Shown: positions 34,127 to 43,160, counted from the first letter of the stretch. The stretch is DNA of 64,000 nucleotides from CBDIHH01 sp965279095 (GCA_965279095.1 CBDIHH010000006.1:1-64000), one strand, 5' to 3'. Translations and numbers: made by a program. The notes: generated by a model not told the origin, from the letters alone.

Positions 34127-34853
34127 TCCTCCCCCATCCCGCAGAGGATGGGGGAGGTGGCGCGGAGCGCCGGAGGGGGCGAGCGGCGAGCGCGGCGCTT
34201 TGTCACTCGCCCCCTCCACCGCTTCGCGGTCCCCCTCCCCCGCGAGAGCGGGGGAGGAGAGGGGCTTCCGTCTCCTCCCCCATCCCGCAGAGGATGGGGG
34301 AGGTGGCGCGGAGCGCCGGAGGGGGCGGGCGGCGAGCGCAGCGCTCTGTCACTCGCCCCCTCCACCGCTTCGCGGTCCCCCTCCCCCGCGAAGGGCGGGG
34401 GAGGAGAGGGGCGGCCTCTTCTCCTCCCCCATCCCGCAGAGGATGGGGGAGGTGGCGCGGAGCGCCGGAGGGGGCGGGCGGCGAGCGCGGCGCTTTGTCA
34501 CTCGCCCCCTCCACCGCTTCGCGGTCCCCCTCCCCCGCGAAGGGCGGGGGAGGAGAGGGGCGGCTTCCTTCTCCTCCCCCATCCCGCAGAGGATGGGGGA
34601 GGTGGCGCGGAGCGCCGGAGGGGGCGGGCGGCGAGCGCGGCGCTCTGTCCCTTCGCCCCCTCCACCGCTTCGCGGTCCCCCTCCCCCGCGAGAGCGGGGG
34701 AGGAGAGGGGCTTCCTGCTCCTCCCCCATCCCGCAGAGGATGGGGGAGGTGGCGCGGAGCGCCGGAGGGGGCGGGCGGGGAGCGCGGCGCTTTGTCACTC
34801 GCCCCCTCCACCGCTGCGCGGTCCCCCTCCCCCGCGAAGGCGGGGGAGGATTG
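34127..34853. repeat. five-copy tandem array of a 146-150-base palindromic unit
   Basis: Units start at 34127, 34273, 34422, 34572 and 34719 with TCCTCCCCCATCCCGCAGAG. Each contains two hairpins: CATCCCGCAGAGGATGGGGG and the CCCCCGCGA...GCGGGGG pair. The copies are nearly identical and contiguous. Single related units are at 53036-53170 and 57512-57664. The 768-base gap 34118-34885 holds nothing else. Confidence 0.95.
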
Positions 34854-34885
34854 ACCAACGCCGCTGGCGAATGCATAATGCACAT

Positions 34886-35686
34886 ATGCCGGCCCACTCC
34901 CGTTTCACCCCCGACCTCGCCGTGGAGATCCTGGTCCGGCTGGCGGGGGGGCGGACCCTGGCGGCGGTGTGTCGCGAGCCGGGGATGCCGGGGGAGGGGA
35001 CGGTGCGGCGCTGGGCGCGGCGGGACGCGGTGTTCGCCGATCACCTGGAGGCGGCGCGGGCGCTGGGGCCGCGGGGGTGGGGGGTCGGGGCGACCAAGCC
35101 GCCGCAGTATACGCCGGCCCTGGGGCGCGGCATCTGCGCGGCTCTCGAGGCGGGGTTCTCGCTGAAGGAGATCTGCGCCAGCCCCGACGTGCCGGTGACC
35201 CCCAATACGGTGATGAGCTGGGCGCGGCGGCGGTCGGACTTCGGCGCCCGCTACGCCGCGGCCATCGCCCCGCGCCCCGGCCCCGGGGGGCTGGTCATCG
35301 GCCGGGGCCGACACGGGGCCTATACCGAAGCGCGGGCGGCGGCGATCATCGCGCGGCTGATCGCGGGGCGCGCCCTGGCCGACATCTGCCGCGATCCCGA
35401 CATGCCGTCGGTGACGGTGGTGCGCCAGTGGCGACGGCGCCACCTGATGTTCCGCCTGGAGATGGACGCCGCCCGCCGCTTCCAGCTGGACATATTGCTC
35501 GACGAGGGGCTGGAGGCGGCCGACCGGGGCGAGCGCCCCTCGGGCCAGGGGCGGGCCGTCGTCGCCAGCCTGACCCGGTGGGGGGTGCTGCCCTATGGGG
35601 CGGGGCGGACGGGCGCGCCGGAGGCGGACGCGGCGCCGGAGCCGGGGATCGGCCACAACTGGCGGGGCCGCGCGGGGCCGTGCTAG
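34886..35686 (+). CDS. terminase-small-subunit-like HTH protein with three repeats
   Basis: 266 residues from the ATG at 34886 (another in-frame ATG is at 34871). Three similar HTH units follow one another: AAVCREPGMPGEGTVRRWAR, EICASPDVPVTPNTVMSWAR and DICRDPDMPSVTVVRQWRRR. The end of the third, RLEMDAARRFQLDILLDEGL, is that of Sf6-like terminase small subunits, so a phage-derived DNA-binding protein is likely. No terminase large subunit or other phage gene is near. Function in the cell is unknown. Confidence 0.7.
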   Translation: MPAHSRFTPDLAVEILVRLAGGRTLAAVCREPGMPGEGTVRRWARRDAVFADHLEAARALGPRGWGVGATKPPQYTPALGRGICAALEAGFSLKEICASPDVPVTPNTVMSWARRRSDFGARYAAAIAPRPGPGGLVIGRGRHGAYTEARAAAIIARLIAGRALADICRDPDMPSVTVVRQWRRRHLMFRLEMDAARRFQLDILLDEGLEAADRGERPSGQGRAVVASLTRWGVLPYGAGRTGAPEADAAPEPGIGHNWRGRAGPC

Positions 35687-35717
35687 CCTGATCCATCGAC
35701 CACTCCGGCTCGGCGCC

Positions 35718-36191
35718 ATGCTGCACCTGCGACGCCTGATGAAGTTCTGCCACACCGTGGGCGCCGCCGGCTTCATGGGCGGGCTGGCCGCGCTGGTGGT
35801 GATGGGGATGGCGGCCCAGGCGGACGGCGCGGCTGGCGCGGCCGGCGCCGTGGGGGGCATGGCCCGGGTGGCCGCCTGGGTGATCGCCCCGTCGATGATC
35901 CTCACCGTGGTGTCGGGCATGCTGGCCATGGCGGTGAACCCGGCCTTCTACGACGTGGCCTGGGTGTGGGTGAAGCTGGCCACCGGCATCCTGGTGCTGG
36001 AGGGCAGCCTGCATGTGCTGGGCCCGCTGCAGGAGGAGGCCAAGCGGATGGGCGCCGGGGCGGCCGGGGGCGAAGGGGTGGCGACCCTGCTGGCGGCCGA
36101 GGGGGCGACCCTGTGGGTGCTGCTGGGCGTGTCGGCGGCCAATGTGGCCCTGGCGGTGTGGCGGCCGCGCATGCCGGGGAACTGGGACTAG
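35718..36191 (+). CDS. integral membrane protein, DUF2269-like
   Basis: 157 residues with four hydrophobic helices: FCHTVGAAGFMGGLAALVVM, WVIAPSMILTVVSGMLAMAV, VWVKLATGILVLEGSLHVLG and ATLWVLLGVSAANVALAVW. The start MLHLRRLMKFCHTVGAAGFM and the WVKL motif fit the DUF2269-like group of unknown function. It starts 31 bases after the HTH gene. Confidence 0.7.
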   Translation: MLHLRRLMKFCHTVGAAGFMGGLAALVVMGMAAQADGAAGAAGAVGGMARVAAWVIAPSMILTVVSGMLAMAVNPAFYDVAWVWVKLATGILVLEGSLHVLGPLQEEAKRMGAGAAGGEGVATLLAAEGATLWVLLGVSAANVALAVWRPRMPGNWD

Positions 36192-36229
36192 GGTTCGCTT
36201 CCACCCCTTGTTGTTGCCTGCCCCCCCGC

Positions 36230-36316
36230 CCGTATCCCCCGCGGACGCGGGGGCCCAGGCTTTGAACGGTCCGATCGCGGCCAAGCCTGGATCCCCGCTT
36301 CCGCGGGGAATGCGGG
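36230..36316. repeat. paired palindromic repeat, CCCCGCTTCCGCGGGG family
   Basis: Two facing hairpins, CCCCCGCGGACGCGGGGG and CCCCGCTTCCGCGGGG, are joined by a linker whose ends CCAGGCTT and AAGCCTGG also pair. The same pair with another linker is at 56465-56555, and single versions are at about 41145 and 41796. Confidence 0.85.
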
Positions 36317-36372
36317 CTTTTTCCAACGCCGATGCGGCTGGCGCGGGCGCGCCGGGCGCGGTAGGCCCGTGC

Positions 36373-36696
36373 ATGGCCAAGCAGAATTCCGAGTTCGAGA
36401 TCACGGTCGACGGGCAGGCCTACCTGTGGCGGCTGCAGAGCCAGCCGCAATGGCCCCGCGACAAGACCGAGTGGCGCGGCATGAGCCTGGCCGTGCGCCA
36501 CGCCGAGGGCCAGCGCGAGGCCATCGTCCAGTTCCCCGCCGACCGCCAGCCGCGCTATGGCGCGCCGATGCTGAAGGCCGAGCGGCTGGACACCCACCTG
36601 GTGAAGCGCGCCATCGCCTCGGCCCTGGCGGCGGGGTGGGAGCCCCTGTCGCGGGGCAAGACGGTGGTGATCGTGGTGGACGAGGCGGGGGGCTAG
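36373..36696 (+). CDS. conserved hypothetical protein
   Basis: 107 residues (MAKQNSEFEITVDGQAYLWR). It is beta-rich, with TEWRGMSLAVRHAEGQREAI and a C-terminal LVKRAIASALAAGWEPLSRG helix followed by KTVVIVVDEA. It is cytosolic and has no signal. I do not recognise the family by name, although the composition and clean coding suggest a conserved gene. It starts after a BIME and converges with the zinc-ribbon gene. Confidence 0.65.
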   Translation: MAKQNSEFEITVDGQAYLWRLQSQPQWPRDKTEWRGMSLAVRHAEGQREAIVQFPADRQPRYGAPMLKAERLDTHLVKRAIASALAAGWEPLSRGKTVVIVVDEAGG

Positions 36697-36764
36697 GGGC
36701 CCCTAGGCGGCCCGCGCCTCGCGCCAGGCCAGGATGGCGGCCAGGTGCTCGGGATCCAGCCGCA

Positions 36765-37097
36765 TCATGGCGGAGGGTCCGGGCTCGCCCCCCCGGCGTG
36801 GGGCGAGCCGGGGGCCAGGGCCGCGTTCAGCCGGACCCACGCCGTGGACTCCCGCGGCATCGCCCAGAACTCCGCCCGGCCATGGCAGTCCGCCACCCGG
36901 CAGGCCGTGGTCCGGTTCCACAGGCTGAAGCGCGGCCCCCGCGCCGCCGCCACCTGATACAGGTTGCCCCGCAGCACCGTCTGGCAGCGCCCGCAGCGGG
37001 TGCGCAGCCGCCACCCCTGCGCGATCATCGCCTCCACCGTCTCGGCCGCCCGGCGCCAGTCCGCCGCGCTCCACCGCTCGTAGGTCTTGAAGCCCAT
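36765..37097 (-). CDS. small zinc-ribbon-like protein
   Basis: 110 residues (MGFKTYERWSAADWRRAAET). The centre holds two Cys pairs, RCGRCQTVLRGNLYQVAAAR and CRVADCHGRAEF, in the spacing of a small zinc site, with the turn FSLWNRTTACRV between. It is rich in Trp/Arg and may bind nucleic acid; this is inference. At its 3' end another frame begins with ATGATG (21 codons, MRLDPEHLAAILAWREARAA, ending at 36703), which may be a tiny downstream gene or a frameshifted end. Confidence 0.6.
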   Translation of the reverse strand: MGFKTYERWSAADWRRAAETVEAMIAQGWRLRTRCGRCQTVLRGNLYQVAAARGPRFSLWNRTTACRVADCHGRAEFWAMPRESTAWVRLNAALAPGSPHAGGASPDPPP

Positions 37098-37227
37098 CGC
37101 CTCGCATCGCCGCCTCCGTGTGTTCTTGGAATGTTCTCATCGGGCGGAGGGACGGAGTCAAGCGGTTGGGTGGGGGATGCTGTGGATGGCGGGCGGCGGT
37201 GTGCGGGGCTGGACTGGGCGGTTGCGG

Positions 37228-37345
37228 GGCCCCTCTCCCCGCCTGCGGGGAGAGGTTGGGTGAGGGGGCGGTCCGGCGCGGAGCGTTCGGCCGGCCTGTC
37301 GCAGGCTCTCCTGCCACGCGCAGCGGGGAAGGGGGACCGTCGCGT
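37228..37345. repeat. palindromic repeats in the gap before the STAND-PRTase gene
   Basis: The 380-base gap 37098-37477 contains a hairpin CTCTCCCCGCCTGCGGGGAG and part of a second GC-rich unit. The last 110 bases are AT-richer and belong to the 3' flank of the large gene. No coding frame is convincing. Confidence 0.55.
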
Positions 37346-37477
37346 GTTCGCCCGGCGGCTCGAGCAGCCGTAGGGGTAGCTCAGGTCGATTATAGAAGGG
37401 TGGAGTTGCCGTAAGGCATTAGGAATGAGAGCCGCCGAATCACTCGGCCGGGAAGAATTGAGCCAAGCTGCGCTGCC

Positions 37478-40400
37478 TCAATTCACAAGTCGCTCAAAAA
37501 GCGGGCGCCAGTGGGGCGCGGCACCCTTACCATAAGAGTGGAGTAGGGGAAGGCTATTATTTGGCACAGTTGTGGGGAATACAATACAAAGGCCCTGGCC
37601 GCCGTAACCCAGGGGTGCGTTCTTGTAAATCGTTATCCCAATGTCCATCGCTACAGATTTTGCTCTGTCTCGGTCCTCTCCATTGGAGAACGCGCCATGT
37701 TCACCGGAGAATACCGAGGCGCTCGAATCTAGTATTTCACCGGCCCGAAAATCAATGCGCGGGTATTCGAGTTTTGATAGCGCGCTTATCATGGCTTGGT
37801 ATCCATCGCTAGTAGATAGAAGGGCGAAAGCAACGATAAGGGGTTTGTCTCTATAGAGCAGCCCCAAGTTTTCATCGTGGAATCGAGCCATATTTGCGCT
37901 TAGAGAGCGACCTGTCCCCACCATATCATCAACGACCACGATCACCTTCGGCGCACCATGCTTGTTGCAATGTTCCTGATAGGATTCCTGAAAGCGCGAT
38001 GGCGGCATGATGGCGTTTCTGGAAACGAGATTTTCCTCGGCATATAGAGACGCATACTTCTGGCCGCTTTTTCCCTCTCCGTCTACATATGTAATAACAA
38101 TGTCGTTCCGCCGATCATTAGCTTTGTGGCGCACGGCGACTTCTGCTAATCCCAAAACTATCAGGCGCGCACTCCGTATGCGCTCAATTACGTCTGCCTC
38201 CGATAGGAAACGTGTGGCTTTCAGAATTGAAAAGAGAGCCCTTTGGTCACGGGTTCCGGCTCGCTGGTTCAGCCACGCACGGACCTCCTCTGGCCCGATA
38301 TGTCTGCCCCGATAAGTCGGCCACCGCCGAGTTAGGGCCACTAGTTCTTCCGACAGGACGCGGGCGGCGTCTTCTGCTCGCTGAGCCTCTGTGGCCAACT
38401 CCTGCGACAGCCCGTCGGCAGCAAGTCGTGTCAATCCAATATCGACGAGCCAAAGCTGGAAAATCGCTAAGACAGTTCTATAGCAGCCATCAGCCTCCAC
38501 CAATACCTCGCGGCTCACGAAATCAGCCAGAACGCTTCGAAGGTCCGCCTCGCTAAGCTCCGCCGTGTTTTTGTGTGCATATATATTCGCTAACGTTGCT
38601 GGCAATCCAGCCCGAGCGCACCGCGCCAAAGCGGCCAAGACGCGTTTGCGTTTCAGAACAATTGGCTCTCTCTCGTCTACTGGAGCAAATATGCCATCCT
38701 GCCAAAGGTGAGCAAATAGATTATCGTCTAAACGGGAAACCTCAGCATTGACCGCTTCTCGAACCTCCTCCCGCGTAACATCTACGTCACGTTCCCTGAG
38801 CGCCCTCGCGAATACTTTAGAGCAAATAATTTTACTAAAATAGGGATTGCCATTCGTTAAATCGTAGACTTCTGCGACGGCATCCGGGTGCCATTCCAAA
38901 AAGCCTCTGGACGGCTCCCGGACTAAGCGTTCATAGTCGTCCCATTCTGTTGAGCGGTCGAAATACGTAAGATTCACCCGAGAAAATTTATTCAGCTTTT
39001 GTCCCTGACGATCCATGACGAAGGGCATGTTCTCGCCGCCGACAAGAAGTAAGCAAACATTAGCAGTCGTAGTTATTGCTCTTATATTGCCGAATAAAGT
39101 GTCCGCTAAATTTCCTTGCAAATATAGTTCTTGTGGCATCTCATCGAACTCATCCACAATGATTATAAATCTTCTATCCGGGTCGACTGCTTTTGCCGCT
39201 GCGGAAATCTTTATCAAGTGAGACAGGGATCCGTCATAAGATCCTCTTGATAGAGATGATTTATCTGGAAGTGCGTCTAAAATGAACTCCTCAATCTGCT
39301 CGCCGAGCTGTCGAAGTGAAATGCGCGGATCTTCATGAGCTATTTGGCCCCAAAGGATATAGCACCACGAAAGCTTTCCGTTCGGGTCTCGAATACGGGC
39401 TTGATCTGCTCCGGCTGTTGCTAATGATGTCTTTCCAACGCGCTTCTGTCCCGTTATGTAGGTCGGTTCCATTGGCCGCCTCAACATCCGGGCAACTAAT
39501 GTCTGGACTTGTTCTTTTCGGCCAACAAACTGATCTCCCTCTGCCGGACCAGTTCCGTAAGGATCGGCATAGGTATATGCGTCCCAGTCAATGCCGGCAG
39601 ATTGAGCCAGAACGCGAACCTCAAAAAGAGCCGCCTGACGTACTGACGTTCCAACTTCTCCCCACTCTATCCCGATCATCGCCGTTACATGCGCGCACGG
39701 GTAGACTACAAGCATATCTAGTGCGACTGAAAATTTACCTGGCGACACGCTACCAAGTTGGATGTCGTCGTTCAGAAACAATATTTGTTGGCTGTCACTT
39801 ATGACGTGAACTCGGACGTCGGTAGCCGCACCCCGGCCGTCACTGCTGAAAGGGACCAATAGCCGCAGTTCACGACCGCTCTCTGAAAGAGGGTATCGCT
39901 TGGGCAGTTCCGTTCCGGCCCAATCTTGCGCCACAACGGCTGAAAATCGACCGCGCAGAGATTCGATAAACTCGCTTAGAACATCGGATGCGCAGTCAAG
40001 CCACGGTTGTAGAAACGTCGCGGTGGCGAATGAGGGGTAGCTCTCTACCAAGCGACGCGCGTCTGCGATCGCGCGTTCGCAGGTTTCGACGTCTGAGGCG
40101 AGTGTTGCGGCGATCCGGGCCACGCAGTCCAGGCCAGAGAACACCGAATCAACAGCATCTCTAACTTCAGCTAAGTGGTAAATGCCGCCGAAATCTAATA
40201 GGCGGCCGTGCGACAGCGAGCTGATGGTGGATTTTCTAGCAGAAAGCATTGACTGGAGCGTCGTATAAGGTACGCGAAGGGGCTTCAGTTGACCCTCTAT
40301 CCAGATCATGCCGCCACGCAATATCTCAAACTTTTCGTAGGTCTGGTTCTTCTGCGGAAGGCCAAGGAATGAAGAAAGGGCAGGAAGGCCTTTTTCAATC

Positions 40401-40687
40401 AATATTACTACATTTCTTGCCATATGATTATTTGAATTATCGCGGGCGATATCATCGATTGCGATGGCGCGCAGCATCGTCGCCGCAGCGCCAGGTAGTG
40501 GTCTGGCCTGTTCAGCTAGCAATTTTACAGCGTCAGCTACAGACCCTTGGATGGATGCGCCCGCGAACCCAAAGAGCAGAACCCTTAGGGATTCTCGAAT
40601 GGCGGCGGAATCACGGCCTTCTAGAATTCGCGCTTCAAAATCATTAAGTGCGCTCTGTAGCTCAGTATCGTCCATCGATGAACCCAT
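37478..40687 (-). CDS. STAND/AAA-type NTPase with C-terminal phosphoribosyltransferase-like domain (candidate defence protein)
   Basis: A single 1069-residue protein. Residues 1-260 are helical with no recognised domain. About 270-385 is beta-rich (TDVRVHVISDSQQILFLNDD), ending DPYGTGPAEGDQFVGRKEQV. The NTPase has Walker A GQKRVGKTSLA (Lys419) and Walker B FIIIVDEFDEMP (Asp512-Glu513), with a winged-helix-like part after it. The C-terminal region has the PRPP-loop motif VIVVVDDMVGTGRSLSA (Asp920-Asp921), which marks a phosphoribosyltransferase fold, and ends GYGGQGLCIVFPTTVPNNS. GC is far lower than around it. Sensor, NTPase switch and enzymatic end is the plan of STAND defence proteins; function is inferred. 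Confidence 0.85.
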   Translation of the reverse strand: MGSSMDDTELQSALNDFEARILEGRDSAAIRESLRVLLFGFAGASIQGSVADAVKLLAEQARPLPGAAATMLRAIAIDDIARDNSNNHMARNVVILIEKGLPALSSFLGLPQKNQTYEKFEILRGGMIWIEGQLKPLRVPYTTLQSMLSARKSTISSLSHGRLLDFGGIYHLAEVRDAVDSVFSGLDCVARIAATLASDVETCERAIADARRLVESYPSFATATFLQPWLDCASDVLSEFIESLRGRFSAVVAQDWAGTELPKRYPLSESGRELRLLVPFSSDGRGAATDVRVHVISDSQQILFLNDDIQLGSVSPGKFSVALDMLVVYPCAHVTAMIGIEWGEVGTSVRQAALFEVRVLAQSAGIDWDAYTYADPYGTGPAEGDQFVGRKEQVQTLVARMLRRPMEPTYITGQKRVGKTSLATAGADQARIRDPNGKLSWCYILWGQIAHEDPRISLRQLGEQIEEFILDALPDKSSLSRGSYDGSLSHLIKISAAAKAVDPDRRFIIIVDEFDEMPQELYLQGNLADTLFGNIRAITTTANVCLLLVGGENMPFVMDRQGQKLNKFSRVNLTYFDRSTEWDDYERLVREPSRGFLEWHPDAVAEVYDLTNGNPYFSKIICSKVFARALRERDVDVTREEVREAVNAEVSRLDDNLFAHLWQDGIFAPVDEREPIVLKRKRVLAALARCARAGLPATLANIYAHKNTAELSEADLRSVLADFVSREVLVEADGCYRTVLAIFQLWLVDIGLTRLAADGLSQELATEAQRAEDAARVLSEELVALTRRWPTYRGRHIGPEEVRAWLNQRAGTRDQRALFSILKATRFLSEADVIERIRSARLIVLGLAEVAVRHKANDRRNDIVITYVDGEGKSGQKYASLYAEENLVSRNAIMPPSRFQESYQEHCNKHGAPKVIVVVDDMVGTGRSLSANMARFHDENLGLLYRDKPLIVAFALLSTSDGYQAMISALSKLEYPRIDFRAGEILDSSASVFSGEHGAFSNGEDRDRAKSVAMDIGITIYKNAPLGYGGQGLCIVFPTTVPNNSLPLLHSYGKGAAPHWRPLFERLVN

Positions 40688-40952
40688 GCAGACCCGTTAG
40701 CCAGAAACATCTTAGTTCGCGTGATTTGATGACGCCATACCCATTCACCCCGGCGTTTGCCGAGTTCCTGACCGTTCAAGCACCGACTATGGGGCCGCGC
40801 ACCTGTTCCCCGACTCTTTGTCCGGGCCGTCTGCGGGTCGAAACGGCCCTTCGCCCAACCTCTCCCTGCAAGCAGCGCGAGGGGCGCGGCGGTGAGGCCG
40901 CTTTGGCGGGTGGGGCTTCGGCATCGGCGGTATGAGCGGCGGTCGGAAAGGG

Positions 40953-41602
40953 CCGTCGATCGCGTGGTGGAATTCTGGTTCGGGCGGCGGCTGGGTCAAG
41001 GCCGCGCCTTTGGCGCGCCGCGGAGCGGGGGCCCTGCGGGCCCGCCTTGACGCGGTCGCCTGGTCCGAACCGATGCTCCGCCGTGCGAACGATGGCGGGG
41101 TGTGCGGTCTCGGGGGGCGCTGGTTCGTCACGGCCAAAAGCCTGGGCCCCCGCTTCCGCGGGGGGTGCGGGGACGGGTGTGCGTCCTTCGACGCGCGCTC
41201 CGTTGGAGCGCGGCTCAGGATGACGAGGGTGGGGGGGAGGGCGCCTTGCGTGGGGCGGCGGTCAAGATGCGCCGTCGATCGCGTGGTGGAAGTGTGGTTC
41301 GGGCGGCGGCCGGGTCAAGGCCGCGCCTTTGGCGCGCCGCGGAGCGGGGGCCCTGCGGGCCCGCCTTGACGCGGTCGCCTGGGCCGAACCGATGCTCCGC
41401 CGGGCGAGCGATGGCGGGGTGTGCGGTGGGCCTTATCAAGAGGGGTCGTCATCCTGGGGCGCGCTCTTGCGCGAACCCGGGATGCAGCAGCTCCGGGCTG
41501 AACGCGCCGCACGGTTAGGTCTTCGCTGCTGGGTCCTGGATGAGTCCGCTTCGCGGCTCTCCAGGATGACGGCTGAAGGGGATGGGCAGCGTTCGGAATG
41601 CG
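40953..41602. repeat. 650-base composite repeat, unit 1
   Basis: Made of a palindromic element (40953-41107), a CCCCGCTTCCGCGGGG-type hairpin segment, a second palindromic element (41272-41426) and a copy of the GTCGTCATCC...GGATGACGG element (41445-41570). The same order follows in 41603-42250. Confidence 0.9.
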
Positions 41603-42250
41603 CCGTCGATCGCGTGGTGGAAGTGTGGTTCGGGCGGCGGCCGGGTCCGGGCCGCGCCTTTGGCGCGCCGCGGAGCGGGGGCCCTGCGGGCCCGCCTTGA
41701 CGCGGTCGCCTGGTCCGAACCGATGCTCCGCCGTGCGAACGATGGCGGGGTGTGCGGTCTCGGGGGGCGCTGGTGCGTCACGGCCAAAAGCCTGGGCCCC
41801 CGCTTCCGCGGGGGGTGCGGGGACGGGTGTGCGTCCTTCGACGCGCGCTCCGTTGGAGCGCGGCTCAGGATGCCAAGGGTGGGGGGTGAGGGCGCCTCGC
41901 GTGGGGCGGCGTTCAAGATGCGCCGTCGACCGCGGGGTGGAATTCTGGTTCGGGCGGCGGCCGGGTCAAGGCCGCGCCTTTGGCGCGCCGCGGAGCGGGG
42001 GCCCTGCGGGCCCGCCTTGACGCGGTCGCCTGGTCCGAACCGATGCTCCGCCGGGCGAGCGATGGCGGGGTGTGCGTTTGGCCTTATCAAAAAGGGTCGT
42101 CATCCTGGGGCGCGCGCTTGCGCGAACCCGGGATCCAGCAGTTCCAGGCTGAACGCGCCGCACGGTGAGGTCTTCGCTGCTGGGTCCTGGATGAGTCCGC
42201 TTCGCGGCTCTCCAGGATGACGGCTGAAGGGGATGGGCGGCGTTCGGAAG
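41603..42250. repeat. 650-base composite repeat, unit 2
   Basis: A second, nearly identical copy of 40953-41602: palindromic elements at 41603-41757 and 41923-42077, a hairpin segment between, and the GTCGTCATCC element at 42096-42222. Short open frames cross these repeats in several frames but are not genes. Together with 40688-40952, where no gene is seen, this makes a 1.6-kb non-coding block upstream of the STAND gene. Confidence 0.9.
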
Positions 42251-42302
42251 GCGCTGTCGTTCCCTTGGTGAACTGTCGCCCTGCGGCGATCGTTAGGGGG
42301 GC

Positions 42303-43097
42303 ATGACACTTCATTCGGAATGCCTGGGCGCGGGGCCGCCGCTGTTGATGGTGCATGGGCTTGGGGGCAGCATCCGGTCGTGGGACCGGATCGCGCCGGC
42401 GCTGAGCCGGTCGCGCCGACTGGTGCTTGTCGACCTGCCCGGGCATGGCCTGTCGGCGCCCGTGCCGGGCCGGCAGACCATCGCCGCCTTCGCCGACGTG
42501 CTGGCTGACTACATCGAGGCGGAAGGCCTGGCCGGGGTGGATATGGTCGGCAGTTCGGTGGGCGCCCGGCTGGTGCTGGAACTGACGCGCCGGGGGGTGG
42601 GCGGCGACTGCGTGTCGCTCGACCCGGGCGGGTTCTGGCAGGGGTGGGAGACGCGGTTCTTTCACGCCACCCTGGCGGCGTCCATCCGGCTGGTTCGGGG
42701 GCTGCAACCGATCATGCCGGTGCTGGCCCGCCATGGCGTGACGCGAACCCTGTTGCTCGCCCAGCTGTCGGCCAGGCCATGGCGGCTGCCGGCCCAGGTG
42801 GTGCTCACCGAGATGCGGACCTTCGCCGCGACGCCCGTCTTCGACGCGATGTTGCGGGAACTGGCCCAGGGGCCGCCGCAGGCCGGGACCCCGTCGCCGC
42901 CCGGCCGCGTCACGATCGGCTGGGGGCGCCAGGATCGCCTGCTGCTGCCGCGACAGGCGCACCGGGCCCTGGCCGCCTTCCCCGGCGCCCGCCTGCACTG
43001 GTTCCGACACTGCGGGCACTTTCCCCAGTGGGACCAGCCGGAGGAGACGGTGCGGGTCATCCTGGAGGGGACCGGGGGAGACGCGGGGCGCGCTTGA
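42303..43097 (+). CDS. alpha/beta hydrolase
   Basis: 264 residues. Visible marks: LLMVHGLGGSIRSWDRIAPA (oxyanion hole), RLVLVDLPGHGLSAPV, nucleophile elbow VGSSVGARLVLE (GSSVG), late Asp in WGRQDRLLLPRQAHRA and His in HCGHFPQWDQPEE. This is a complete catalytic triad of the epoxide hydrolase/C-C hydrolase-like branch. Substrate unknown. The start lies immediately after the 650-base repeat block, so its promoter region is within repeat DNA. The SDR gene follows after 63 bases. Confidence 0.85.
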   Translation: MTLHSECLGAGPPLLMVHGLGGSIRSWDRIAPALSRSRRLVLVDLPGHGLSAPVPGRQTIAAFADVLADYIEAEGLAGVDMVGSSVGARLVLELTRRGVGGDCVSLDPGGFWQGWETRFFHATLAASIRLVRGLQPIMPVLARHGVTRTLLLAQLSARPWRLPAQVVLTEMRTFAATPVFDAMLRELAQGPPQAGTPSPPGRVTIGWGRQDRLLLPRQAHRALAAFPGARLHWFRHCGHFPQWDQPEETVRVILEGTGGDAGRA

Positions 43098-43160
43098 CCG
43101 CGCCTACGGCTTGCTGCGACGCTTGGCGCCCCACCCGCCCCTCGCCCGTCAGGATCTCCC

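Noticed and set aside
34127..34853. Possible CRISPR array
   Set aside because: Units are 146-150 bases, contiguous and palindromic with no unique spacers, and no cas genes are present.
36703..37317. A 204-codon minus-strand frame overlapping the zinc-ribbon gene
   Set aside because: The competing frame 36765-37097 has Cys pairs and better composition. Only the last 21 codons (from an ATGATG) could be a separate tiny gene.
37561..40700. Short plus-strand frames opposite the STAND-PRTase gene
   Set aside because: No ribosome-binding sites or domains; the minus-strand frame is continuous with clear motifs.
40932..42220. Several open frames of 100-210 codons across the composite repeats
   Set aside because: They exist in several frames on both strands and repeat with the DNA repeats; no independent coding signal.
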